Shown piece after piece: positions 11,890 to 23,174 of a DNA stretch of 64,000 nt. How positions within the stretch are numbered: position 1 is the first letter of the stretch; every line of letters starts with the position of its first letter. A program made the translations under genes and the position numbers. The notes below the pieces were generated by a model. It was not told the origin of the DNA, searched no databases, and saw nothing but the letters and a program-made list of their open reading frames with translations. This DNA comes from Dipteris shenzhenensis (lineage: Eukaryota > Polypodiophyta > Polypodiopsida > Gleicheniales): NCBI GenBank assembly GCA_047967505.1, contig CM106538.1; one strand, written 5' to 3'.

Positions 11890-12247
11890 TTGCCCTGGTT
11901 TTTCTGTGTTGCCGTGAAAGGATCGTTTCCAATACCGAAGCGCTCCTCGTATAAGTCCCTGTCGAAAATATACGTAAGCTTCTCCATTGTCGTCACCGGG
12001 TGCGTCGCGTCGTGTGTCCCTCCAAATTGTTCCATGAATTGTTCGAGTATAGCCGTTGCTTGATTGCGCGTCGTGTCCCTCAGCAACTCCAAGGATACGT
12101 TGTACCCGTAATGCAGCAACTCGCACGCATACGCTGCGATCCCTTTCGTCTTCGTGTCTAGTAGCTTCTGCCCCTCCAAACTTTCCATCATCCTATCGGT
12201 CTCATCGAACTCAATGTCAAGCTCGACAAGGATCTCTTTGAAGAGTC
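11890..12247 (-). CDS. GIY-YIG protein gene, middle exon
   Basis: It starts after CTCCTGCAG with two bases completing a glycine codon and ends at GGCAA|GTAAAT. It encodes FKEILVELDIEFDETDRMME, then IAAYACELLHYGYNVSLELL, and ends near EERFGIGNDPFTATQKNQGK. The composition looks like a helical globular domain, but I do not recognise it. The 104-bp intron before it and the 89-bp intron after it both preserve frame. The exon length, 358 bases, is 2 + 118 codons + 2, as required by both junctions. Confidence 0.65.
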
Positions 12248-12351
12248 CTGCAGGAGAAGTGCAATCCAGGATGAGTATGTTGTTCTTGCAACTCGTTAAT
12301 TCTGTTTCTCAACTGTTGCGGTTTTTTTTAATTTTCGGAAGCATTACGCAC

Positions 12352-12602
12352 CATTTGCGAATCTCAAGCCTCCCGGCTCTCTTTTAGCTGGCAAACGCCT
12401 ATTGCAGTTGTCAATGAAGTCGCGTAGTTCCGCATACGTGTTGAAGCCGTTGATGTAAGCTCCCGGACGTTCTCCTGCATTGTTTGCTAGCCGGAATTGC
12501 TTTGTGGTTAGGAAGAACCTCCTCTTTGCTGGTGGAGGTTTTGTTGCCTTCGCGTTGCTTTTGTATAGCGCAAATAGCTGCTTGCAGGCACGACTTATTA
12601 CA
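12352..12602 (-). CDS. GIY-YIG protein gene, exon 1 seen
   Basis: This frame opens after a pyrimidine tract and GACAG acceptor. It encodes SVISRACKQLFALYKSNAKA, a proline-lysine linker, then RRFFLTTKQFRLANNAGERP and INGFNTYAELRDFIDNC. It ends at AAATG|GTGCGT with one base carried over. I do not recognise this N-terminal region as a named domain. A tiny exon at 12674-12696 would fit in phase ahead of it but is speculative, and no start codon is certain. The neighbouring exon joins in frame. Confidence 0.6.
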
Positions 12603-12839
12603 CTGTCTTTTCAAATGAGCCGTCTTTTTAAATCTTCAAGAAAAAAAGATTCTTTCATGCTGGTGGAATTTACCTTGTCTGCGTCCATGTCTTATGCTGC
12701 AATGTCCCGAGCTTTATGATTCTCTGCACCTGTTCTCGACAACAGACAAGATATTAAAACCATTTTCCTTGCACGCATGTTTGACACAACATATTCATGA
12801 CTTGCCTCTGCCTTTTTCAATCTCTGGTAGTGAATACCT

Positions 12840-14284
12840 TTATGCGCGTGGTTGTGTTGTCGGCTGTGAGAACTCTCGTGGAATTGGTCTGAATATGTCT
12901 GGATGTGGGTAATGTAGTATGCGCAGTCTCGTTCTCTCAGTCACTCTGGACAACATCACGTATGCCAGGCCAGGGGCAAACACTCCTCGGAATATGAGCA
13001 GCGCTTTGTTGGATATGGTTGCGCCTTGGGATTTGTGTCCCGTGATAGCGTATGCTAGGGTCAGTGGAAATGTGGACTTGTGGAACCATTTTTCATTTAT
13101 TGCCTTTCGTTGATGCTTCGAGCGTCGTAATGTGAGCACGGCTGCTGTTGTGTCCACGACGACAGTGATACTGTTGATTTCCCCCCTGCTAGTTGCATTG
13201 ATGCTCTTGATTTTGCACATTGCTCCATTTGCGGCACCTATTGCGAGGTCGATGTTTTCCGTTATCATTGCCTTCGCCCCCACGCAAATTTTTCCTATCT
13301 CGTTGAAGCTTTTGTCCTCCAACCATTCTTTGAGAGCTGGTTCGCTCGCGGCGTTACTGTGTATTTGAACATGCACAATCGTCTCGGGAGTGTTGAATTT
13401 CTCCACAAGCTCATCGTTGAAGGTAGCGACATCGACTCTGTGTGTGCAAATGATGGTTGTTTCGGCATCGATGAAGTGGCATGCACCTTCCTTGTCGACA
13501 ATGCACTGCCCCAAACAGTCGGAAATCTCGTCAGTTGTGGGCGTCCTGAGTCTTATGGTATGCAAGAATGCGAGGAACGGCATGTCGCATGTCGCACCGA
13601 GAATTGCATGTGGTACATTTTCGCTGCAGGCCAGTGCGCGGAGGGCGTGATGTGGCACGGTTCGCAGAGATCCTCGCGGTGTTTGCAGACTGGCGGTAAT
13701 TGTGCCAGGTCTCCAAAAATTATCAGCATTTTGTGTCTGAATGGCTCATGCAATGTGCCATTAGTGACATTGACGATTTGTCTTACCACGAGATCGAAAG
13801 TCATCCTTGTTAGCATGGACATCTCGTCAATGATGATCGCGTTGGCTTCCTTGATTGCGAGGTGTCGCTCATCCGTCTCATGGATGTTCAGTGGGTATTG
13901 ACTGCTGCGCACAGGGATCTTGAATTGGTAGTGTACAGTGGTTGCAATCCCGCTCAGCCGCGTCGCAGCCGCCCCTGTTGATGCACAGAGTATTGCCGTT
14001 TTGTTTTGCGCTACCAGATGCGAAACATAGTATCGTATCAAGAAGCTTTTGCCGCTACCTAGTGTTCCACAGACAACGTGTAGCCCCGAGCTTGTTGAAG
14101 CCAGGCTTTCGAAGACTCTTTGTTGTTCTACTGTCAATGCGGCATTGGCGACGGTGCGAAACTCGGCCATTTTTTGCAACATCCTCGTGCGTGTTGGCCC
14201 TTCGACGGTTTGCTGGCCGATGTTAGGCGCTTCCATCGGGCAGTCTCGGATGATCGCAACCTTTTGCAATATCATATTGATCAA
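12840..14284 (-). pseudogene. Helitron PIF1-family helicase, one frameshift
   Basis: The superfamily 1 PIF1-like helicase domain follows the Rep ORF in the same frame after a single TAG at 14287-14285. Walker A reads GTLGSGKSF (near 14066-14040), Walker B IIIDEMSM (near 13838-13812) and motif III GDLAQLPP (near 13713-13690). A one-base loss around 13582, in a GCGACATGCGACATG repeat, shifts the frame. The second part (13658 to 12840) has AYAITGHKSQGATI and YVMLSRVTERTRLRIL, motifs V and VI. In Helitrons this helicase unwinds DNA during rolling-circle transposition. The domain is otherwise complete, so the copy died recently. Confidence 0.85.
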
Positions 14285-16902
14285 CTAGTCCGTGTGGTCA
14301 GTCGCTAGCAAGTTCCTTTGCGTGTATTCGGTCACATACATCTCGAGGTCCTCGTTGCTCAATATGAGGCCGCGCATTTGGCATTCGACAAAGTAGGATC
14401 CAGCTGTGTTGGCAGGTGATATGAGCTCGGTTTCATTCCTGAAGCTGAGTTTTCGCAAGAGCACGTTGTAGAAGTACCCCTCTGGTTGATGTCCAGGGTG
14501 GTAGTCAGTGAATCTGACTACTCGCTCACATTTTGCGATCCTGTTGCCGAAGAGGTCAAGACCGACGGTTCCACGTTGCGTTTCCTTGGGCTTTCGTATC
14601 ACATATTGCCTATGGTAATCGTAGAACGTGCTTTCCTCGATGACGCTCGGTCTCCCGTAGTATATGTCGACCGGGTGCAGGGTGACGTTGTTGTTTCGCG
14701 AGACGATGCGTTGTCTTAGAGATGGTGGCGAGGAGTCGACATAGTGAACGGTCTCGCTCCTTGTGATTGTTGGTATCTGCATGCAGTTTAGCGCGGCCTC
14801 TGTTGGAGAGGTTGGTTTTGATAGGAAGCTCGCGGCGATGAGTTTCAGCTTTACTTCGTCGAGATGTTGCAACCCCAAACGTGAGGCGTCTTCTGAACGG
14901 ATGTTCAGTTTGCCCATTGGTTCAGATTTCATCGCGTACTTGAGGAGGTAGTGAGAGATTGAAGAGTTTGTCACCCGCTGTATGTTCATGTGCGCACCCC
15001 ACAACAGTAACACGGAAGGGTGGTAGGGGACGACGTTTCGGTGCTCATGTCCCGGCCGGTAATAGAACCAACGTTGCGTCAGAGGGTCGAGGATGGGTTC
15101 ATATTCTGGCTGTGTTGCGAAAGGGAAGCCGTGCTTGCAACTGTGGTGTGACGGTCCGACGTAGCACGCTTTCCTGCATACGTGCGATTGCTTCCTGAGA
15201 ACTAGTTCTCGCAGCCTTGTGTTTCGAGGATCCAAGGCCTCGTCCCTGGGGACGTAAGCTGCAATCTCATTTGCAATTCGCTGACGGTCATCATGGTGGA
15301 CCCACAATATGACATGGGCGTGTAGGGAGCCCCTGTTTTGTATCTCATAACGAACGACATGGTGTTGTATTCGGCCAAGCAGACCGTCGGATGAAAGCAA
15401 ATGCTTGCGCATGAACATGTGGAAGCGTGCGTGGAAAAGTGCCACGCATTCAACAGGACAGTCCTTCCAAGTGAATTGCGCATTATAATGCGTTGCGATG
15501 CTCTCGATCACATTAATTTCTTGCCACCGTGTATCGGTGACCTCGTCTGCAGTGAATGTCAGAAAGAAATCTGGGAGGCCCCAAGCATCGACCATCGTTA
15601 TGAGGTCCTTCAGTTGCCGTCGATGCCACGATGGGGACCCCGGCATTGTTGATGGCATGCTGTAGCGAAGCACGTGTCTCATTGCGTCTTCATCGGTCGT
15701 GGCAGGGTTGGCTTTTCTATATTGGTCGATGTCTCGTTGCAAGCATGTAGAGTTGCTTGAATTGGCAATCATCACTGCCTGTTTTAACTGGAACATGATC
15801 AACAGGTACGGCTTGTAGAGCGTGTAGATAGAGAATAAGGTGCATATTCTCATTTTCACATAGTTGCTGAACTGTATGCAGCCATCATAGTAGCCCCGTC
15901 CGAAAGGGAACAGGAATGGGAACACTGCTGACTCCATGGTTATGTCAATGCACGCACTGCCAGCTGCTGCTACTCCATCGACGTGGAATGAAGCGACCCT
16001 CTCTGAAAGCATTTCTGTACCCCGTAGCTGTATGGAGGCAAACTCATGCTTGTCCCTTGCATCAAAGGCGCGACGGTTCGCGGGGTCCACCATGTTTTGC
16101 AAAAGCAGGAGCTCAGGCTGAGATTCCGCTATTGACATTAACTCGAAGGGAGCTGTCTCATCGTGTAGTTCCAAGATACCTGCAATGGTTTGAGGACTCA
16201 AGATGCACATACCCATCTTGATGTCCGCACGCTCTGCTAAAGAATTGTACTTGCGCAATATTGGATTGTTCTCGATGTTGTATGCGAGCACACCTGACAG
16301 CTCGTTCGTCACGATTTCTTGAGCCGAGCTTAGTGGGACGTTTCGCCAAGATATCAGAGGATTGTCTAGAAGTGACCTTCGATCGAGTGTGCCACGAGCA
16401 ATCGCATTTGCAGTCGTGGTAACTGAAATGGATACATCTATGATGCTTAGCAGTTGCGTGTGAAGGTGGTTTGTTTTAAGCAACTGCCGAGAGTACTGTG
16501 GCATCAACCGCACAATGTATCTGCTCCGCTGGGCATCTCGTGTGCAGCTTTGGCATTTCCAGTAAGTCACTTGCATGCCCATATTCTGGCAGGCATCCAA
16601 AAGTATCATGTTTCCGAGTGCGGCGCTGTGGCTTGAGATCCCTATGCCTTGCGAAGAAACGATCCTTTGGTTTGCAGACACTAGCGTGGTTATGCCACAG
16701 ACACCGCAGATTTGAAGGCTAGAGAAAATAGCCGCGCAATTACTAACCCATTGCTTGTATCTATCTGCGATGGTCAACCACGATGACGTAGCTGGCCTCA
16801 AGGACATCTTTCTTGATGTTATATCAAGTTGAATAGCTCGATCTCTGGCTGCTCTGAGCGTTGACGAATGGTCATGTTCGAAGGAGTTTCCGGTGGTCAT
16901 TT
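14285..16902 (-). CDS. Helitron Rep (HUH rolling-circle nuclease) part
   Basis: This is an uninterrupted frame of about 870 codons. A first Rep motif, FLTFTADEVTDTRWQEI, lies near residue 443. The HUH motif is HAHVILWV near residue 527. A cysteine/histidine region (CRKACYVGPSHHSCKHGFPF) follows near 570, and the tyrosine pair is SISHYLLKYAMK near residue 650. Rep nicks and joins single strands in Helitron transposition. A splice acceptor (GATGTAG) at 16904-16903 joins an upstream exon in phase, so the first ATG (16900) need not be the true start. The frame ends at a TAG directly before the helicase, which in Helitrons is normally fused to Rep. Confidence 0.88.
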
Positions 16903-17114
16903 CTACATCGTGACATGAATCGATGTCTTATGTTCGGGTTTAAACACCTACAGGGATTAATAATAAAAACCATCCGAAACTTTGCTACAATTTCACTCTC
17001 GTGGTTTTGTCTAAACGCAACAGGAAAAACAAAATGGACTGAACCTCTATCTTTAGAAATTGAAAGAATTGATAAAATAACTTGAATCAAGCAAATACAT
17101 TTTGTTGTGCGTAC

Positions 17115-17251
17115 CTTTAGGAGAAGACACTCGTTTGGAGGCTGCAAACATCTCGAAAACAGAAGTGTTGCAGACATGATTAGTATGTTGGTCGAACCAA
17201 GCAAATGTAATGTTCCCTTGCGGAAACAGAATGTGCGAAGAAGTGTGCGTG
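17115..17251 (-). CDS. Helitron Rep gene, probable 5' exon
   Basis: A 137-base frame encodes HTSSHILFPQGNITFAWF and then FEMFAASKRVSSPK. It is bounded by an acceptor after ACTCCTCATCTTGAG and a donor CCTAAAG|GTACGC. The single base carried over pairs with two bases at the Rep exon start, so the 212-bp intron preserves frame. A further 69-base open segment with good splice signals lies at 17468-17536. I do not recognise a domain in either. Confidence 0.5.
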
Positions 17252-17539
17252 CTCAAGATGAGGAGTTTAAAAAAAAAAAACCATACGTAATGTATGGTGG
17301 AGAGCCGGCACATGTCTCTCCAAAAATTATATATCATAGGGGAACGTGCCATCCCCCCGTTTCGAATAGTCACCTCCAGTGTTGGAGGTGTAGCGCATTA
17401 ATGCGGACCAGAGCAACAGACGGTGGAGAAACATTTCAGAATTGAAATGACCGTACATTGTACTTACGTGGAGTATCCTTTCTGACGTCCACAACTCGAC
17501 GACAAGTGGCCTATTTCTTTGCTGGAGTGTTGGAATCTG

Positions 17540-18655
17540 AAAAACAATCATGATTAGTCAATATGCATTCCTCGTGTTCAGCATGTTTGGATATGTTTGT
17601 TAGCATATGTGCAATTTCCTAAAGATGATAAATTCAAGCAGAAAAGCTATACACAATCCAACGTTAGACATCGTCCGTGTGCTGATATCTATCTCTCGGA
17701 GGCTTAGTTCCTTTAGTAATTATTTGTCAATGCTGCGAGCTTGTAGCGACCTAGAGAATGTCAAAATTTCTCATCAGCGTTTTGGTACTTTTGTCTATCG
17801 ACCTATATGCACTATTGATTGGAAATTGTGAGTTGTAAAAGGGGGTTCACATCCCAACCTACAACGAAACAAGGTTGTGGCAAGCCAGCGCAACCTACAA
17901 TGGAAACTACTGCTGTTTTACCCGTCTGTCTGTCTCGAGAAGCAAACAGTCCTATTTGGCCGCTATACATGGCCAACATCAAGAAATAGAATAGATGTGT
18001 ATTCCGCACAATGAAATCCTCGTGGGATACATGCCACAAGAACTTCCAATATAACTACAGTGCAATGCTAAAGCAATACAAATATGATACTAAGCACTGT
18101 CTCAAACCTGGGCACTAGACAAGTAAGGTCAAGAATCCACGAAAAATAAAATCAGCGTTGGCGCTTGCTGATCCCATCGAAATAAGCCTTCTATTCTGTA
18201 TATATAATAGACAACATGAACAGGAAGCCCAAAGCCAGACGCAAGTGACAAAAATATTCTGAAGAATATCTTAACGAACGCGTTTTAAAGACAATGTGAT
18301 TTCATAATAGATTATGTCCTGCATGGCTTCCCCTGGCTAATACAGAGGAGAGAGAGCCAGGTCCTTCAATACCACAAAGCTAACGACATAGCACTACTTT
18401 GACTTACAGATAAGCTAATGACGTAGCACTGCTTTGACAATCTAGCTAAGGATCCCCGCAAGCAAAGGCGGACTAACGGTCTCCAGAAACATGTAACGAT
18501 CAAAGGAAAACAGCCAGAAATGGAAAACAGGCAGTCAATTTGCAGAAACAGATGCACTTAACCAAATAGCGAATGCGTAGCAATAGAACAAGTGCGATCA
18601 AGAATTTGCAAGAGAAGAGCTCGCTCCTACATGACTTGAGAGATGATGAAAACTG
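17540..18655. other. Intronic stretch with no recognised feature
   Basis: Only short random ORFs are present. No terminal repeats, polymerase motifs or tRNA-like folds were seen. If the Helitron has a 5' end, it should lie near or within the first part of this region. Confidence 0.3.
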
Positions 18656-18930
18656 CAAAAAAATGGCTCTCTGACCTTCCCGAACTCTCTGATGGGCGTC
18701 TCTCCGCGACCCCGCTCGGCCCTCCCCTCCCTTTCTCACTCTCTCAGTCGAGCGCGAGCCTTCTAAGCCTCTCCCTGCTCTTTCATCGCCACGAAAGGTC
18801 CTCACAGACCGGGAGTGAGGAGTCCGGGTCGACGAACGTTCATGGGCGGGAGCTCGAGACCCAGCTCCTCCTCGCCGATCAATGGAGCTGCAAGTTGCAG
18901 CTTGTCTGTGTGGGTGAGGGCTTGTTATAG
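18656..18930. other. GC- and CpG-rich island inside the intron
   Basis: The sequence turns abruptly G+C- and CpG-rich (for example CTCCGCGACCCCGCTCGGCC) between AT-rich flanks. Both strands are open for long stretches, as expected from such composition. It could be a captured gene fragment, a 5' untranslated region or promoter of a nested minus-strand gene, or an LTR leader. No domain was recognised. Confidence 0.4.
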
Positions 18931-19039
18931 TCTCCAAGCATCGAGGGATGCTGACGGTTGCACATGATAAAGTGGGTCCTTGAGCAAGGTCGAAGCCAAC
19001 AGGATAAACGATAATGCCAACGCTTCGACGGAGTTCTAA

Positions 19040-19302
<263 letters not shown>

Positions 19303-19594
19303 CTCTCAATCTGGTCAAGAAATTGATCACTTGATCAGTAGTCGATCTGTTTGAATAACGGTTGGTCAATCCACAAAAGAAATACACTTACCAACCAATC
19401 CTGCTGACTAAGCGGAGGTATAAAGCAGCATGCAAAAACATGGGAACAACAGAACAATGGAAGTGAGGATATTAGGGAAGCTCCCGTTTGACACTCGCCA
19501 AAACTGCCCACGAAAGACACTCTCCATCATATCTAGACTGCGAGTATATCATGCTTTCTAAGAATTAAGATTGTTTTACAGTGCTACTGCGCAT

Positions 19595-19748
19595 ATAAGC
19601 TTCCAAAAGCTAACGGCAACAGATTCAGTGATAATTGAAGTACGCAAGCTTGCAAACACCAAGGCCAGCAATATAAGCTTCCAAAGGCTAACGGCAACAG
19701 ATTCAGTGATAATTGAAGTACGCAAGCTTGCAAACACCAAGGCCAGCA
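19595..19748. repeat. Tandem duplication, 78-bp unit, two copies
   Basis: ATAAGCTTCCAAAAGCTAAC begins the first copy at 19595 and recurs at 19673 with one visible difference (AAAAGC versus AAAGGC). The near identity means a recent duplication. Confidence 0.9.
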
Positions 19749-20013
19749 TTGTTGATGAGCTATGTGGTTGCCCGACTTCTGCATCTTAGGAGAAGAGTCT
19801 TGGGATGTATACGAATACAAGCTCCAAGCAGTAATGTTTTTAAAATACATGGATTGGCAAGTAAGGAAGTAGAAGCAAACCTGATGGTGATGATGAATGA
19901 TGAACAAACAGCAACACACTTGAATTACACACTTGAAATTACAATGTTTTTTTATGTTTCGCCTATATTTAAAGGTTTTGCCATGGCTTTTTACGCAGCT
20001 TTTCAAAAGCTTT

Positions 20014-20099
20014 CAAAGCTTTTGGGCTTTCAGAATTTAAAAAAAAAGCTTTTGGGCTTTCAGAATTAAAAAAAAAGCTTTTGGGCTTTCAAAATTAGA
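20014..20099. repeat. Short minisatellite, three copies of about 29-30 bp
   Basis: The unit AAAGCTTTTGGGCTTTCAGA followed by an A-rich spacer occurs three times. It lies just ahead of the chromovirus fragment. Confidence 0.85.
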
Positions 20100-20184
20100 A
20101 AAATCTAAGGGTGTATATTGTGCCATGTGGAAGCACAGGATTTCAGAATTTGAAAAAACGTCCTAGTGCTGGCCAAGTAAAGAG

Positions 20185-22102
20185 ATGGTTGGCTTCAGTG
20201 CAGTCTATGATTTTGACATTGAGTACATGAAAGGGAAAGAAAATGTGGTTGTAGATGCCTTGTCCAGGATGTGGGCTTGCACATTGTTTGCTGTCTCTAC
20301 CATTCATCAAGATTGGATCATGGCATTCAGGAAGAGTACATGCAGAATTCAAAGGCAACTGCCATTTTTTCAAAGTTGCAGGATCCCTCGTGCCAAAGTC
20401 TTCCTAACTTTAAATTGCATAGTGGTGGAAGGACAGAATTTACCTAGTGCAGACTCACAATATAGGCAGCTGGTCTTGCAAGAAATGCATTCCTCTCCAA
20501 TGGTTGGACATACATGTGTCACCAAGACGTATGAGAGAGCCAGATAGAGCTTCTTCTTGGAAGGCATGTAGCAAGGTGTGGTCAAATATGTTGCGGAATG
20601 CTTGCCTTGCCAACAAAATAAAGTGGACAGCAAACTACCAGCTGGTCTATTGCAACCATTACTTATTCTAGAGGGCAAATGGACACATATAGCAATGGAT
20701 TTCATCATAGGCTTGCCATCTATAGAGGGGATGGGACAACATTTATGTCATGGTGGATAGATTGACAAAACATGCCCATTTCATACCCACTAAGACCCGA
20801 TATTCAGCATCACAGGTTGCTTGGCAGTTCATTGACCAGTGTTTAAGCACCATGGCTTGCCTGAGGAAATTGTCAGTGATTGCGATCCAAAATTTATGGG
20901 TCACTTTTGGCAAGAATAATTTACAGCAGTGTGCCTTTACTCTCACCTAGCATTGCACACCATCGTGAGTTTGACAGACAGGCAGAAAGGGTGAACAAAT
21001 GGGTGGAGGAATACTTGAGCCATTTGGATGACTGGCTGGCACTTGCTGAATTTTGCTACAACAATACCAAGCATCTCTCTAATTGCATGAGCCCGTTTGA
21101 GGTAATGTATGGGTGTAAAGTGGGAATGCCTTCCTCAATTGCTGACATTGCTGTGAAAAATCAGCAAGCACGAGATGACTTGGAAAGGATGGAGGCCCTT
21201 GTGCAATTGGCTAAAAAGCATATGCAGGATGCCCAAGCCAAGCAGAAGAAATATGCAGATGAACACATGAATATTTGGTCTTCAAAGAAGGAGATCATAG
21301 TTGCAATGAAACACGTTTTTTTTTTTTGGGAAATGTTTTCAAACGTTGCCAAACGTTTGGAAATAAAAACACGTTCTTTTGGTAGTGGTTTTTGGGGCAA
21401 AAGGCCCTAAGGTCAAATTTTTGCCCTTTTTTTAATCAAACAGTCCAAGGAGCTGTCGCCATCACGCTTTGTTGGAAAATGCCTTCTTGGGCTCACTTCT
21501 GAGTGTATGAACATATTAGATTGCTGAAATGTTTTTCTCTATGTTCCTCAACGTCTGGGTGCCATTAGTGCATGAAATAATGCATTTTAGGTCCCAAGAA
21601 TGTGTACTTATATAGTAGACGTATAATTTTTGGTAAAACAGGCACTTGGGGAAAATTTTGAATCGAAACACGTTTGGAAAATTTTCCAAACGTTTGGGAA
21701 CGCGTTTTTAAACGTGGGTTTCCAAATGTTTGGCAGCTATGAAGGAGATTATGTGCATTTACATCTCCACAAAAGTCGTTATGCTTCATTGAGGAATAAT
21801 ACCAACACAATGTTTGCTCATCGGTATTATGGCCCTCACAGGATCATCTGGGGAGGTAGCATATCAATTGGAGCTACCAAGCACCTCCAAGATTCACAAT
21901 GTGTTTCATGTGTCTTTGCTGAAACCACATGTAGGTCAGCATGTGAACATACTTCTAGAGCTGCCATCTAGGGATGAGGAGGGTCATATGTTCCCAAGCG
22001 CATTGTGGATTTTAGAGATCGAGTACTCTGCAACAAGGTATATATTGAGTACCTCATAAGATGGAAAGTGCTTCCAAAGGATGAAAAGTCATGGCAACCA
22101 TA
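20185..22102 (+). mobile_element. Ty3/Gypsy chromovirus fragment (RNase H end to chromodomain)
   Basis: Read on the plus strand with several stops and shifts. FDIEYMKGKENVVVDALSRM is the end of RNase H. The HHCC zinc finger has LQEMHSSPMVGH and CLPCQQNK. The first integrase aspartate is in AMDFIIGLP near 20692. WVEEYLSHLDDWLALAEFCY and NNTKHLSNCMSPFEVMYG follow, then the C-terminal LPSTSKIHNVFHVSLLKPHV. The second aspartate region is damaged (near 20880). A chromodomain closes it (21993-22102; VYIEYLIRWKVLPKDEKSWQ). Gag, protease and RT are absent. An inverted-repeat insertion splits it at about 21310-21740. Confidence 0.8.
21347..21735. mobile_element. Putative small inverted-repeat (MITE-like) element inside the chromovirus
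   Basis: The left end TGCCAAACGTTTGGAAA (21347-21363) and right end TTTCCAAATGTTTGGCA (21719-21735) are inverted copies differing at one of 17 bases. Chromovirus coding sequence is interrupted here and resumes just after (EGDYVHLHLHKSRYASL). No transposase and no certain target duplication were seen. Further palindromes of the CCAAACGTTTGG type lie inside both ends. The exact limits may be wider on the left, from about 21310. Confidence 0.45.
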
Positions 22103-22376
22103 GAGTATTGTCTAGGAGCACCCCTATCTTTTACCAGGCTGATCAGCATCACTAGAAGCTGCAGCACCCTTGTGTAGCAGCTGGTACATGTAATTTTGAG
22201 GGCAAAATTCTAGGGGAAAGGATGGCTGTAATGAAGGGGGGAAATTGGCTATGATAGTGGCCCTTCAGATGGGAATTGTGGAGAAACTATGTAAGTCTCC
22301 ATCCACCATTCATTGTGCACTTTTGATGTGACATCTAATCTATCTACTCCCCCTCCACCTTCCTCCTACCTGCAGC

Positions 22377-22378
<2 letters not shown>

Positions 22379-22428
<50 letters not shown>

Positions 22429-22432
22429 TCTC
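22379..22432. repeat. (CT)n microsatellite
   Basis: About 40 bases of pure CT repeat, then an interrupted CT-rich run to about 22500. Confidence 0.9.
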
Positions 22433-22777
22433 CTACCCCTTCTCCTTCTCTTACTCCTCTCTCTCCCTTCCTCTCACCCCTTTCTCTAATCTGTCCCCTA
22501 GCCCCTTTTCTACACAGAGGCACTATTTTGATGAAGCTACGAGCTCACCAACATTATTGGTTGTTGCATGTGTGCAGAGCTTTTGGAATTTCTATCTTCC
22601 ACCACATTTCTTGACCATTTCTATGTTTGGTTTAGGCAGCATCTCCTGTGTTTCTGCTTTCAGTTGTCCATGAAGGTGAACTTTTTGTGCACTATCGTTA
22701 GTGTTGTCTACTCTCCTTTTTGCTTTCGCTTAGATCATCTAGGCACATAAGCCTGGGTGAAGCATCTCATGGTATGT

Positions 22778-22883
22778 GGTTGCTCTGCTTATGTGCATGT
22801 GCCTCGTGTCAAGAAGAAATTAGTTGCAGAGTCCGTTAAATGCTTCCTTATGATTTTGCGGAGGATAATGAGGGAACCGAGCA
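22778..22883 (+). pseudogene. Ty1/Copia integrase C-terminal scrap
   Basis: The plus strand reads GCSAYVHVPRVKKKLVAESV followed by KCFLMI. This matches the conserved Copia stretch after the integrase core (F-G-C-x-A-Y-V-H-V-P ... K-x-x-K-C-x-F). It is only about 35 codons and lies before a gag scrap, so it belongs to a different or rearranged copy. Confidence 0.6.
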
Positions 22884-23174
22884 GCCAAAGGAGACAGGTA
22901 ATTGTGTATTTGTGGTGAAGCTTAACACAATCAGCATTGTGTTTTCCATAGCTGCACATAAGCACTGTTCCATCTTCTAGATGAAAGCCAAACCAGTATT
23001 GTCCAATGGGTATAAGGAAGAGGAACTATGTGGAACAGTTAGAGGCATTTGTCTAGAAAGGGACAGGAACATGCTGGGTTCAGACTAAAAAAAGCATCTT
23101 GTAACCTCAATAGGCATTAAGGGCTTGATATGCTAGAATAAATCAGCACTGTTTTTGATGCATAAAAGGGAACA

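Larger units (their letters stand above)
11401..17251 (-). mobile_element. Helitron-type rolling-circle transposon with Rep, PIF1 helicase and a GIY-YIG gene
   Basis: In minus-strand order: a probable 5' exon (17251-17115), the Rep ORF (16902-14285), the PIF1 helicase (14284-12840) and the spliced GIY-YIG gene (12602-11401). The block is visibly richer in G+C and CpG than its AT-rich flanks, which suggests a fairly recent arrival in the intron. The element ends (5' TC, 3' hairpin plus CTRR) were not found, so the limits given are those of the coding parts only. Whether the GIY-YIG gene belongs to the same element is inferred from strand, spacing and composition. Confidence 0.75.

Noticed and set aside
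14049-16722. Plus-strand frames opposite the Helitron Rep and helicase
   Set aside because: Antisense shadows of a coding strand with relatively high G+C; no motifs of their own.
18500-18937. 145-codon minus-strand frame over the GC-rich island
   Set aside because: Arginine- and serine-rich translation driven by base composition; both strands are equally open.
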